Assembly (NCBI GenBank): GCA_022703115.1
Contig: JAKLEK010000063.1
Span: forward strand, 1 to 8,252
Length of the DNA stretch: 8,252 bases
Source of the DNA: Elusimicrobiota bacterium
Lineage (GTDB): Bacteria; Elusimicrobiota; Elusimicrobia; Elusimicrobiales; UBA9959
Direction: 5' to 3'
In this document: positions 1-5,761 of the stretch, one piece after another
Layout: each line of letters begins with the position of its first letter
Numbering within the stretch: position 1 is the stretch's first letter
Program-made: the position numbers and the translations under genes
The notes under the pieces: generated by a model
The model's input: only the letters and a program-made list of their open reading frames with translations
Told to the model about the DNA's origin: nothing
Database searches by the model: none

Positions 1-72
1 GTGTAGCTCAGTTGGGAGAGCGCCTGCATGGCATGCAGGAGGTCGCAGGTTCGATTCCTGTCACGTCCACCA
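1..72 (+). tRNA. tRNA-Ala (anticodon GGC), 5' end cut by window edge
   Basis: The cloverleaf is readable except for the first four bases, which lie outside the window. The D arm is GCTC...GAGC. The anticodon stem CCTGC/GCAGG encloses a seven-base loop with GGC, so it reads GCC alanine codons. The T arm has the TTCGATT loop. The 3' acceptor strand CACGTCC (62-68) implies a missing 5' start of GGAC before the visible GTG. Discriminator A69 and an encoded CCA tail (70-72) follow. Reverse-strand reading across it gives the 'GIEPATS'-type phrase that is a well-known spurious translation of tRNA genes. Confidence 0.96.
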
Positions 73-80
73 GATTTATA

Positions 81-110
81 AAAAGCCCCGTTCCTTCGGG
101 GCTTTTATTT
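81..110 (+). terminator. Rho-independent terminator after tRNA-Ala
   Basis: A perfect 10-bp stem AAAAGCCCCG (81-90) / CGGGGCTTTT (97-106) closes a six-base TTCCTT loop and is followed by ATTT. It lies 8 nt after the tRNA CCA end. The A-run on the 5' side makes it potentially bidirectional. Confidence 0.9.
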
Positions 111-144
111 CGTGCCAACAAGCCCACAACTCTGCTGTAAGCCG

Positions 145-158
145 GGTTCGATTCCTGT
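145..158 (+). repeat. tRNA T-arm-like fragment (copy of 48-61)
   Basis: The 14-base string GGTTCGATTCCTGT occurs in the tRNA-Ala T arm (48-61) and again here. No D arm, anticodon arm or 5' acceptor strand that would make a second tRNA is visible upstream, so this is a fragment, not a gene. It could be a relic of a degraded tRNA or of recombination at a tRNA 3' end. Confidence 0.6.
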
Positions 159-167
159 GTCACAAAT

Positions 168-278
168 AAACCGCATAGCGGTTTTTCGCGACCCCGGCTC
201 GGCGGTTTCGCTTCGCAGGAAACCGCCTCCGCCCTTGCGGAGCGCGCAAAACATGCCATGTTTTGCTTGACCGCTCCT
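168..278 (+). repeat. cluster of four stem-loops in the gene-free stretch
   Basis: This fills most of the gene-free interval between the tRNA terminator and the fluoride riboswitch. Hairpin 1 is AAACCGC/GCGGTTT (168-184, 3-nt loop) followed by a T run to 186, so it could also terminate transcription. Hairpin 2 is GGCGGTTTC/GAAACCGCC (201-227). Hairpin 3 is CTCCGC/GCGGAG (227-242). Hairpin 4 is a near-perfect palindrome GCAAAACATG/CATGTTTTGC (246-266) with a single central C, and GGAGCG (239-244) with CGCTCC (272-277) can extend it. Hairpins 1 and 2 share the 7-mer AAACCGC/GCGGTTT, giving four copies in alternating orientation that could pair in other ways. No protein of credible composition is encoded. 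I do not recognise a named RNA or repeat family; a small non-autonomous repeat or REP-like element is possible. Confidence 0.6.
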
Positions 279-280
279 CA

Positions 281-298
281 CCTGTACCGCCCACCAGT
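281..298 (+). repeat. tRNA acceptor 3'-end-like fragment
   Basis: CCTGTACCGCCCACCA (281-296) looks like the end of a tRNA: the 3' half of a T stem, an acceptor 3' strand ACCGCCC and CCA. The matching 5' acceptor strand GGGCGGT does not occur in the expected place. The CCTGT at its start repeats the CCTGT that ends the T-arm fragment at 154-158. The two fragments together would read as one tRNA 3' end interrupted by about 122 bp. Confidence 0.45.
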
Positions 299-302
299 TT
301 TT

Positions 303-375
303 AACGGCGATGGGGTTCGCCGCGGCCGTTCCGACGGGGGCGGCCTGGAACCGCCTCAACGGCTGATGACTCCTG
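303..375 (+). ncRNA. fluoride riboswitch (crcB motif)
   Basis: The conserved crcB-motif blocks appear in order: GGCGATGGGGTTCGCC (306-321), a variable hairpin region, AACCGCC (349-355) and GGCTGATGACTCCT (361-374). GGGGT (312-316) can pair with ACTCC (369-373) to close the aptamer helix. GGCG/CGCC (306-309 with 318-321) form a short hairpin. The known ligand of this class is the fluoride ion, and the gene just downstream encodes a fluoride channel. No terminator with a U-run follows the aptamer. Instead CTCC (370-373) is complementary to GGAG of the crcB ribosome binding site (391-394), so control is probably translational. Confidence 0.93.
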
Positions 376-387
376 AAGAATGGCTTT

Positions 388-394
388 AGGGGAG
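388..394 (+). promoter_or_regulatory. crcB Shine-Dalgarno, possible riboswitch target
   Basis: AGGGGAG lies 8 nt upstream of the crcB ATG at 403 and decides that start. Its GGAG (391-394) can pair with CTCC at the 3' end of the riboswitch (370-373). That strand is also needed for the aptamer helix, so the two pairings exclude each other. Confidence 0.75.
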
Positions 395-402
395 AAATTC
401 GC

Positions 403-792
403 ATGTCGAGGCTTTTTTTATTGGCGGCCGGCGGGGGGATTGGGACGGTCTTCCGCTATCTGCTGTCCGCGTTCGCGGACCGGGCCGCCGGCGGAGCGTT
501 CCCGGCCGGGACCATGCTGGTCAACCTCGGAGGGTCTTTCCTTATCGGCTGTCTGTGGGGGCTTTTCGAAAGAGGGTCTCTTTCCCCTAATGCGAGGCTT
601 TTCCTGATGACGGGGGTGCTCGGCGGCTTCACGACGTTCTCCACTTTCACGCTAGAGAATTTTTCCCTGCTGCGGGACGGGGAGTTCAAATTGGCCGCGG
701 CGAACATGCTCATAAGCAACATCGCCGGCCTGGTCCTGGTGTTCGCCGGTTTCAAAGGCGCGGGTTTCGCGCTTAACGGGGGACTTCGATGA
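403..792 (+). CDS. crcB: fluoride efflux channel CrcB/FluC
   Basis: This 129-aa four-helix membrane protein exports fluoride from the cytoplasm. FluC proteins work as antiparallel dimers with two fluoride pores. Family landmarks are visible: the N-terminal glycine-rich turn with Arg (G10-G14, R18), the GTxxVNxxGxF block around residues 36-46 with the pore Asn at N41, and GGFTTFSTF (74-82), which holds the phenylalanines and Ser/Thr of the pore and the central sodium site. Length is normal for the family. The ATG at 403 has a strong Shine-Dalgarno. The gene lies about 28 nt after a fluoride riboswitch, which independently supports the function. Its stop overlaps the start of the next gene (ATGA at 789-792), implying translational coupling. 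Confidence 0.97.
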   Translation: MSRLFLLAAGGGIGTVFRYLLSAFADRAAGGAFPAGTMLVNLGGSFLIGCLWGLFERGSLSPNARLFLMTGVLGGFTTFSTFTLENFSLLRDGEFKLAAANMLISNIAGLVLVFAGFKGAGFALNGGLR

Positions 793-1121
793 AACTGCCT
801 GAGGACGGGAAGCTGCTGAGGATCTTCGTCGGGGAGTCCGACAGGTGCGGCGACAGGCCGCTCTACGAGGCCGTGACGCTCAAGGCGCGCGAGCTCGGCC
901 TGGCCGGCGCCACGGTGCTGCGGGGGATAATGGGTTTCGGGGCCGACAGCCGCATGCATACGGCCAAGCTCCTGGAGCTGTCCGAGGACCTGCCGGTAGT
1001 GATCGAGCTGGTGGATACGGGGGCCAATCTGGAAAAGCTCATGCCTTTTCTGGACGAGAACGTTAAAGAGGGGCTGATAACGCTGGAGGACGTGAAGGTG
1101 GTGAAGTACCGCCATAGTTGA
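789..1121 (+). CDS. DUF190 family protein (PII-like fold)
   Basis: This is a soluble 110-aa protein of the DUF190/COG1993 family. The start reads KLLRIFVGESDRCGDRPLYE, a pattern typical of the family, followed by a helix (AVTLKARELGLAG), the glycine-rich turn GIMGFG and the stretch ELSEDLPVVIELVD. The family adopts a ferredoxin-like, PII-resembling fold; its molecular role is not established. DUF190 genes are often found beside crcB, and here the start codon overlaps the crcB stop by 4 nt. A regulatory or accessory role for the channel is therefore an inference from context. No signal peptide or membrane segment is present. It ends at a TGA overlapped by a possible TTG start of the next gene. 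Confidence 0.9.
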   Translation: MKLPEDGKLLRIFVGESDRCGDRPLYEAVTLKARELGLAGATVLRGIMGFGADSRMHTAKLLELSEDLPVVIELVDTGANLEKLMPFLDENVKEGLITLEDVKVVKYRHS

Positions 1122-1123
1122 CC

Positions 1124-1786
1124 ATGGAAAACATCTCATCGCCGGCCGCGCTGGCCGTTAAGTTCGTGAACATCTTCCTGCACCTGGACAAGTATCTGGG
1201 CGCGGTCATCCAGGATTACGGGAACTGGACCTACCTGATCCTCTTCGCCATACTTTTCTGCGAGACCGGTCTGGTGGTGACGCCTATCCTGCCGGGGGAC
1301 TCGCTGCTTTTCGCGATCGGCACTTTCTGCGCGCTCGGCTACCTGGACCTCTGGAAGACGCTGGCGCTGCTGTCCGTGGCGGCGGTGCTGGGCGACACAG
1401 TCAACTACTGGATAGGTCATAAGATCGGCCCGAAGGTTTTCCACTATAACGACTCCCGGATCTTCAGGAAGGAGTACCTGGAAAAGACCCACCGGTTCTA
1501 CGAGAAGTACGGGGGCAAGACCATAGTGATAGCCCGCTTCGTCCCCATAGTTCGCACTTTCGCCCCGTTCGTGGCCGGGGTGGGGGCCATGACCTACTGG
1601 AAATTCCTGACCTATAACGTGGCGGGTGGGCTGCTCTGGGTGTTCTCCGTGACGCTGGCGGGTTATTACTTCGGCAATATCCCGGTGGTGAAGAATAATT
1701 TCACCATGGTCATAATGGGCATAATTGTCGTGTCCATTCTGCCCGGGGTGGTGGAGTACCTTCGTCACCGGAGATCCGCCTCCTGA
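1124..1786 (+). CDS. dedA: DedA family membrane protein
   Basis: This protein of about 220 aa belongs to the DedA/VTT family, integral inner-membrane proteins linked to proton-dependent membrane homeostasis and to flipping of lipid carriers such as undecaprenyl phosphate. Clear family blocks are ETGLVVTPILPGDSLLF (E47 to about residue 63, with the re-entrant acidic E47 and D59), GDTVNYWIG, and FVPIVRTFAPFVAGVGAM with the essential arginines, followed by several hydrophobic helices. From memory it resembles E. coli DedA closely over its whole length, including the YEKYGGKTI and VSILPGVVE stretches. The ATG at 1124 is preferred. A TTG at 1118 in the same frame overlaps the previous stop and would add two residues. 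Neither start has a good Shine-Dalgarno, so coupling to the upstream gene is likely. Confidence 0.95.
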   Translation: MENISSPAALAVKFVNIFLHLDKYLGAVIQDYGNWTYLILFAILFCETGLVVTPILPGDSLLFAIGTFCALGYLDLWKTLALLSVAAVLGDTVNYWIGHKIGPKVFHYNDSRIFRKEYLEKTHRFYEKYGGKTIVIARFVPIVRTFAPFVAGVGAMTYWKFLTYNVAGGLLWVFSVTLAGYYFGNIPVVKNNFTMVIMGIIVVSILPGVVEYLRHRRSAS

Positions 1787-1805
1787 GTCTCCTGTTCTGT
1801 AATCC

Positions 1806-1833
1806 TTGACAAGTCAATATTATCTGGTATGCT
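1806..1833 (+). promoter_or_regulatory. sigma70-type promoter with extended -10
   Basis: A perfect -35 TTGACA (1806-1811) is followed by a 16-bp spacer and -10 TATGCT (1828-1833), preceded by TG at 1825-1826 in extended -10 position. Transcription would start near 1840, about 200 nt upstream of the C11 peptidase start. It sits 20 bp after the dedA stop and separates the fluoride operon from the peptidase operon. No convincing terminator is seen after dedA, so read-through remains possible. Confidence 0.75.
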
Positions 1834-1915
1834 ATATGGCGACCGGCGGTCGGCCGCCATGCGCCGTTCCTCGTGTCTTTTTTTCGGGTTTTGTCTATGA
1901 AGAGCGCCGGGAGCG

Positions 1916-2004
1916 GGGGCCTGGGACAGAACCGGGTAAGCATCGTCCGGTAGGTCCAAAGGCCTATTGACTGCAAGGCCTTAGGCCCTTGGATGGCGCG
2001 GACC
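1916..2004 (+). other. structured 5' leader of the peptidase operon
   Basis: The leader contains a hairpin ACCGG/CCGGT (1931-1935 with 1947-1951) and a long stem CCAAAGGCCTA/TAGGCCCTTGG (1956-1966 with 1982-1992, one A-C mismatch). GGTCC (1953-1957) with GGACC (2000-2004) can enclose that stem. GGGCCT at 1917-1922 could pair instead with AGGCCC at 1983-1988, giving mutually exclusive folds. Upstream, 1838-1875 holds GGCGG/CCGCC hairpins and a run of seven T's follows at 1877-1884. I compared it with known riboswitch patterns (cyclic-di-GMP, glutamine, guanidine) and found no match. It may be a regulatory leader or simply a stable 5' UTR. Confidence 0.4.
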
Positions 2005-2024
2005 CGGGACCATACAATATATAT

Positions 2025-2031
2025 AAGGAGG
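2025..2031 (+). promoter_or_regulatory. Shine-Dalgarno of the C11 peptidase
   Basis: AAGGAGG lies 12 nt before the ATG at 2044, a somewhat long spacing. It supports that start over the in-frame ATG at 1993, which would put 17 non-signal residues ahead of a good signal peptide. Confidence 0.8.
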
Positions 2032-2043
2032 GTCAAGCAGATC

Positions 2044-3375
2044 ATGAAACGCTGTGTCCTCGCTATCGCGGTCCTTGTGCTGGGCGGAGTTCCCTCCGTC
2101 CGGGCGCAGGGTCTCGCTTTGGAGGATATCCCCTTGGCCCTTGCCGGGGCTGCGTCGGCTGCGGTTCCGGCGGCTTCACCTGCCGCTGCGTCCGGGCTTC
2201 CCGCTGAGGCCCCCGCCTCAGAACGGGAATGGCTCGTCCTTGTTTTCATCAACGGCCGCAACGACCTCGCCTCCGCCGCCGTGGAGGACGTGAACGAGAT
2301 GGAACTGGCCGGTTCCACGGACAAGGTGGCGATCACGGTCGAGCTGGGCCTCATGGAGGACCGCGGAGTTTCCAGCCGCATGTACATAGAGAAGGATGCG
2401 GACGCCTCCGGGGACATAATATCCCCGGCGGTGAAGGTGCCGAACGCGGACATGGGCAGCTGGAAGCACTTCGTGGATTTCGCCAGGTGGTCCTACCGGA
2501 AGTATCCGGCGAAAAAGGTGATGGCCGTGCTCTGGAATCACGGTTCCGGCCGCATAGACATAGGCGGCGCCGATAATGCAGGCGCCGAGCTGGGCATAGC
2601 CTACGACGACCTGACCCGCAACTTCATACGCAACAGGCAGCTCGGCATGGCCCTGGCCGAGATCGGGAAAGCTATCGGGAAGAAGGTGGACGTTTACGCT
2701 TCCGACGCCTGCCTTATGCAGATGGCAAGCGTCGCTTACGAGATGAAGGACCATGCGGAGGTCATCGTGGGGGCCGAGGAGAACGTGCCCAACGCCGGTT
2801 TCCCGTATGACGCCATCCTGTCCGCGCTCGCCGCCGAGCCGGGCATGGGGGCGGAGGCCCTGGGCGCGCTCGTAGTGCGTGAATTCTCCGGGTACTATTC
2901 CGGATACGGGGAGAATTCCACTCTCTCGGCCATAAGGACTTCGGCGCTGCCCGGTTTCGTGAAGCTGCTGAACGACTGGGTGCGCGCAGCCGCGGTCCCG
3001 GCGGGCCGGGAGGGCGTGCTGCGGGCCGGCGAGGCGGCGCTCGCCTTCGAGAACGGCTATAACGGCAACGATACTTCCTACAACGCCCTTTCCAGGGACC
3101 TCTACGATCTCGTGGACCTGGCCGGGAAGAGCGCGGACGACGGTTCGGCCCTGCGCGCCCGCGGAGAGGCGCTGAAAAAGTTCATTTCCGGCAGGCTGGT
3201 GGTCGCCAACGGGACGACGCCGGCCGGAGGGGAGTACGATCGGGCACGGGGGATGGCGGTCTATTACCCCAGGCTGATATACGATACCAGCTACGACGAG
3301 AACCTGTTCGCGGGAGATTCGCTGTGGGACGACTTCCTGAAGTGGAAACTGGATCCGTCCTACAAGGTCAGGTAG
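2044..3375 (+). CDS. exported clostripain-family (C11) cysteine peptidase
   Basis: This 443-aa secreted peptidase belongs to the clostripain/C11 family of clan CD, which usually cleaves after Arg or Lys. A Sec signal peptide (basic MKR, hydrophobic core, VRA-Q cleavage near residue 21) is followed by an Ala/Pro-rich linker (about 30-58). The catalytic fold starts at W63 with LVLVFINGRNDLASAAVED, matching the typical C11 opening. The catalytic His is H166 in WNHGSG and the nucleophile is C223 in SDACLMQMA. GIAYDD, between them, is another typical C11 stretch. Family members are often activated by self-cleavage between the two catalytic residues; several Arg lie there, but no site can be assigned. 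The length is moderate and no C-terminal anchor or sorting domain is seen, so it is probably periplasmic or released. It is the first gene of a four-gene run. Confidence 0.92.
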   Translation: MKRCVLAIAVLVLGGVPSVRAQGLALEDIPLALAGAASAAVPAASPAAASGLPAEAPASEREWLVLVFINGRNDLASAAVEDVNEMELAGSTDKVAITVELGLMEDRGVSSRMYIEKDADASGDIISPAVKVPNADMGSWKHFVDFARWSYRKYPAKKVMAVLWNHGSGRIDIGGADNAGAELGIAYDDLTRNFIRNRQLGMALAEIGKAIGKKVDVYASDACLMQMASVAYEMKDHAEVIVGAEENVPNAGFPYDAILSALAAEPGMGAEALGALVVREFSGYYSGYGENSTLSAIRTSALPGFVKLLNDWVRAAAVPAGREGVLRAGEAALAFENGYNGNDTSYNALSRDLYDLVDLAGKSADDGSALRARGEALKKFISGRLVVANGTTPAGGEYDRARGMAVYYPRLIYDTSYDENLFAGDSLWDDFLKWKLDPSYKVR

Positions 3376-3385
3376 AGAGAACCTT

Positions 3386-5152
3386 ATGAACGCCGGGCGC
3401 GCTCTCAGACGGATAACGGCGGCTTTTCTGGCCGCGGCGGCCTTTTGCGTTCAGGCGTCGGCCCTGGGGCTTTCCGAGGCCGATTCCGCCCTGCTGAAGA
3501 GCTATGAAACCTCCCTTGCCGCAGCGGACCCGGCCGCGGCCGCGGCGTTCCTCGGCGACGCGGGATTCGCGGAAAGGCTGAAGGAGGCCGACCCCCGGAA
3601 AGCCGCGGACCTTACGGCGAAGGCGCGCGGCCTTAAGGACCTGAAGGACCTGCTGTCCAAGCCCTGGCGAGACGACCAGGAGCTGGAGCTGAGCCAGGCG
3701 CTCGCCCTGCGGGTGGACCTCGATACGCCGCTGTCGCTGGTCGGGGTGGGGCCGGAGCCGGAGAAGGTGCCGGCATGGATGGCCCGGTACGGCGGTTATA
3801 CGGATGGCCGGACGGCCCAGGTGAAAGGCGCGATAAGGCAGTACGAGACGGTTAAAAGCGTGTTCGAGTACGGCGAGGCCCCGTCCGAACAGGTTTGGGC
3901 CCGTTATACTTTGCGGGAACGAAACGGCCTGCTGGCGGCCAAGGCGTCCGGCAAGCTGGAACGCATGATAAACAACGAGACCAGGACCGGGAAGGAGTTC
4001 CAGGAACAGGTGCGCGCCGATGAGCTGTTCCGGTACTTGGACCCGGCCGGCCGCGCCCGCTATCAGCGCTACCTGACCCAGCTTTCCGTCGCCGAGACCG
4101 CCAAAGCCGGACTTTCTCCCGGGGAGCTGGAAGGGATAAAGGACCAGCCTATCGAACAGCAGATGTACCTGCTCGGGGCCATGTTCGACGGCAGCGAGAG
4201 CCGGCCCCGCGACCCGGCGGAACGCAGGACGGAGCGGCGCGTGGACGGCGCCCGCCAGTCCATGCCCGGAGAGACCCTTTCGTACGAGAACAACAGGATG
4301 CTGACCGAGATGCTGCGCAACGCGCTGCCGGGCGAATTGAAAGGCACGGCGGCCGGGAACAGGGTCCTGGCGTTCTATAAGGGGGACAAACCGCAGCTGG
4401 CCATAGAATCCTGCCGCGGCTGCTACGCGAAGTACGAGCCTTCGACCGGCCGTATCGTGCTGGATTCGGACATGATACAGCAGTACCTGCGCGTGAACGA
4501 TATCAGGACCGAGGACCTGCTGCAGAGCAAGGAGAAGGTGGACGCGCTCGCCGAATATATCTCCCCGATCGTGGTGCACGAAGCGTCGCACCAGATGCAG
4601 CACGCGCGCTCGGACGGCGCGGGGACTTACGACCCCTACGTGCAGGAGGACGAGATCGAGTCCAACTCTTTCGAGGCCTCCTACACGGCGGAGAAGCTGA
4701 AGAAGGACGCTCATTTCCGCCGCCTTTTCGCCGGCATGCGCGGGGTCTCCACCTACGCCGACCAGCGGCTTAAGCTGGCGCAGCGCTTCAACCGGAACCC
4801 GGACGACTTCGGCGAGCTGGTCCGCAGGCAGTACTACTACGGCCTGCCCTCCTACGACGCGGCCTCCTCGCAGGTCCTGGCCGCGGTTTCCGGCGAGCTG
4901 GAGCGCAGGAAGACGCTGGACGCGGCCGAGCTGGACGAGATCGAGAGCGGGAGCGTCCCGCTGCAGGACGCCATGGGCATGACGGCCGCCGAGGTGACGG
5001 GCTCGGTGACGCGGCTGAGCGGCGAGGCGCTGGCGAAGATCCAGTCCGATCTCATGAGCGGCGCCGGCGGGGAAGGCGAAGCCGTGGGTTACGAAGAACT
5101 GCTCAAGGAAGGGCGCTCGGCGCCGGTCCGGAGCAGGGTGCCGGCCCTATAG
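3386..5152 (+). CDS. exported protein with HExxH zinc-peptidase motif
   Basis: This 588-aa protein does not match a family I can name. A Sec signal peptide is clear (RALRR, an Ala-rich core, ASA-L cleavage near residue 26). Residues 27-300 are helical and charged, rich in Ala, Leu and Lys/Glu. The region around 335-360 has a CxxC pair (C343, C346). The zinc-site motif is H398-E399-A-S-H402 within IVVHEASHQMQHA. About 20 residues on, EDEIESNSFEAS offers a Glu as third ligand (E423, E425 or E430), as in gluzincin-type peptidases. The motif lies late, after a long N-terminal part, so the N-terminal region may be a binding or inhibitory domain. The start 10 nt after the C11 gene implies co-translation. 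Metallopeptidase activity is inferred from the motif alone. Confidence 0.8.
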   Translation: MNAGRALRRITAAFLAAAAFCVQASALGLSEADSALLKSYETSLAAADPAAAAAFLGDAGFAERLKEADPRKAADLTAKARGLKDLKDLLSKPWRDDQELELSQALALRVDLDTPLSLVGVGPEPEKVPAWMARYGGYTDGRTAQVKGAIRQYETVKSVFEYGEAPSEQVWARYTLRERNGLLAAKASGKLERMINNETRTGKEFQEQVRADELFRYLDPAGRARYQRYLTQLSVAETAKAGLSPGELEGIKDQPIEQQMYLLGAMFDGSESRPRDPAERRTERRVDGARQSMPGETLSYENNRMLTEMLRNALPGELKGTAAGNRVLAFYKGDKPQLAIESCRGCYAKYEPSTGRIVLDSDMIQQYLRVNDIRTEDLLQSKEKVDALAEYISPIVVHEASHQMQHARSDGAGTYDPYVQEDEIESNSFEASYTAEKLKKDAHFRRLFAGMRGVSTYADQRLKLAQRFNRNPDDFGELVRRQYYYGLPSYDAASSQVLAAVSGELERRKTLDAAELDEIESGSVPLQDAMGMTAAEVTGSVTRLSGEALAKIQSDLMSGAGGEGEAVGYEELLKEGRSAPVRSRVPAL

Positions 5153-5161
5153 AGGCATGAT

Positions 5162-5755
5162 ATGACCAGACTCCTTACGGCTTTGTTCCTCCTCTGCGGC
5201 TGCGCCAACGCCGGCGACCAGCCGCCGTCGCCGGGCGGCAAGGCCTCCGCGAAAGCTCCGGCGCCGGTCTCCGCCGCCGCGGACAGGTTCTCCTGCCGCC
5301 GCCCCGCCGGCTGGGAAGCCAAGAACGGCACGGAAAGGGAACGTGCGGCGGATATACAGAAGCTCGAGCTGCTCGGGCCGAGAGCGGACAAGGCGCCGGT
5401 GATGATTTACGCCTCTTTCTACGGCCAGGCCAACCAGGTGTTCGCCGGTTACGAGGATTTTATCGAGCGCAACTCGAAGAACATCCTGGGAGAGACGGAG
5501 AGCGAGACCGAGAAGTTCGGACCCGTAAAGAAGACGACCCTCTCAGGGCGGAAGGTCTTCGCTTTCGACAGCGAGATAAAGGAATATCTGGACCCGGAGA
5601 GCAAGGCCGGGGACAGCGTGGTGATAAAGGAGAAGTTCTACGTGGAGCCGGTGAAAGGCGGTTTTTTCGTGCTGCATTACTACGCTCCGGCCTCGGTCTA
5701 CAAGAAGTATCTTCCGGTCTTCCGCGAGTTCTCCGCCTCCTGCAGGGTCCGGTAG
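5162..5755 (+). CDS. small lipoprotein, PsbP-like fold suspected
   Basis: This 197-aa protein has a lipoprotein signal: a short basic start, a hydrophobic core and the lipobox L11-C12-G13-C14, with C14 as the lipidated residue. The Cys at the -2 position is unusual but tolerated. A Pro/Ala-rich tether (20-40) leads to a globular domain starting FSCRRPAGWE. That opening, together with the ending LHYYAPASVYKKYLPVFREF, resembles PsbP/DUF1795-type proteins, where similar blocks start and end the domain. C45 and C194 bracket the domain and could form a disulfide. The ATG at 5162 follows an AGAGG site 6 nt away and lies 9 nt after the metallopeptidase stop. It may anchor, chaperone or inhibit the upstream peptidases; this is inferred from position only. 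Confidence 0.75.
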   Translation: MTRLLTALFLLCGCANAGDQPPSPGGKASAKAPAPVSAAADRFSCRRPAGWEAKNGTERERAADIQKLELLGPRADKAPVMIYASFYGQANQVFAGYEDFIERNSKNILGETESETEKFGPVKKTTLSGRKVFAFDSEIKEYLDPESKAGDSVVIKEKFYVEPVKGGFFVLHYYAPASVYKKYLPVFREFSASCRVR

Positions 5756-5761
5756 GTCCTC

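Noticed and set aside
267..300. Sigma70 promoter for the fluoride operon using TTGACC at 267-272
   Set aside because: At the right distance downstream there is only GC-rich CCCACC, with nothing like TATAAT. I found no convincing promoter between the tRNA terminator and the riboswitch.
8..404. Overlapping minus-strand open frames containing GIEP-type phrases
   Set aside because: They are antisense readings of the tRNA-Ala, its T-arm-like copy and the riboswitch. Such 'GIEPATS' proteins are classic spurious translations of tRNA genes.
1897..1953. 18-codon open frame in the peptidase leader (MKSAGSGG...)
   Set aside because: No ribosome binding site precedes it, the codons give a low-complexity peptide, and it overlaps the predicted hairpin. 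A leader peptide cannot be excluded but is not supported.
1911..2004. Cyclic-di-GMP, glutamine or guanidine riboswitch in the leader
   Set aside because: Short resemblances (ACAG, GGTAGG, CAAAGGCC) occur, but the conserved cores of those classes are absent.
1993..2043. Upstream ATG at 1993 extending the C11 peptidase by 17 residues
   Set aside because: It would place charged residues before a good signal peptide and has no Shine-Dalgarno, while AAGGAGG stands before the ATG at 2044.
3368..4714. 448-aa open frame on the minus strand
   Set aside because: It is the GC-rich antisense shadow of the HExxH protein gene. Its composition is His/Arg/Leu/Val-rich, with no domain, and the sense gene has a signal peptide, operon spacing and a zinc motif.
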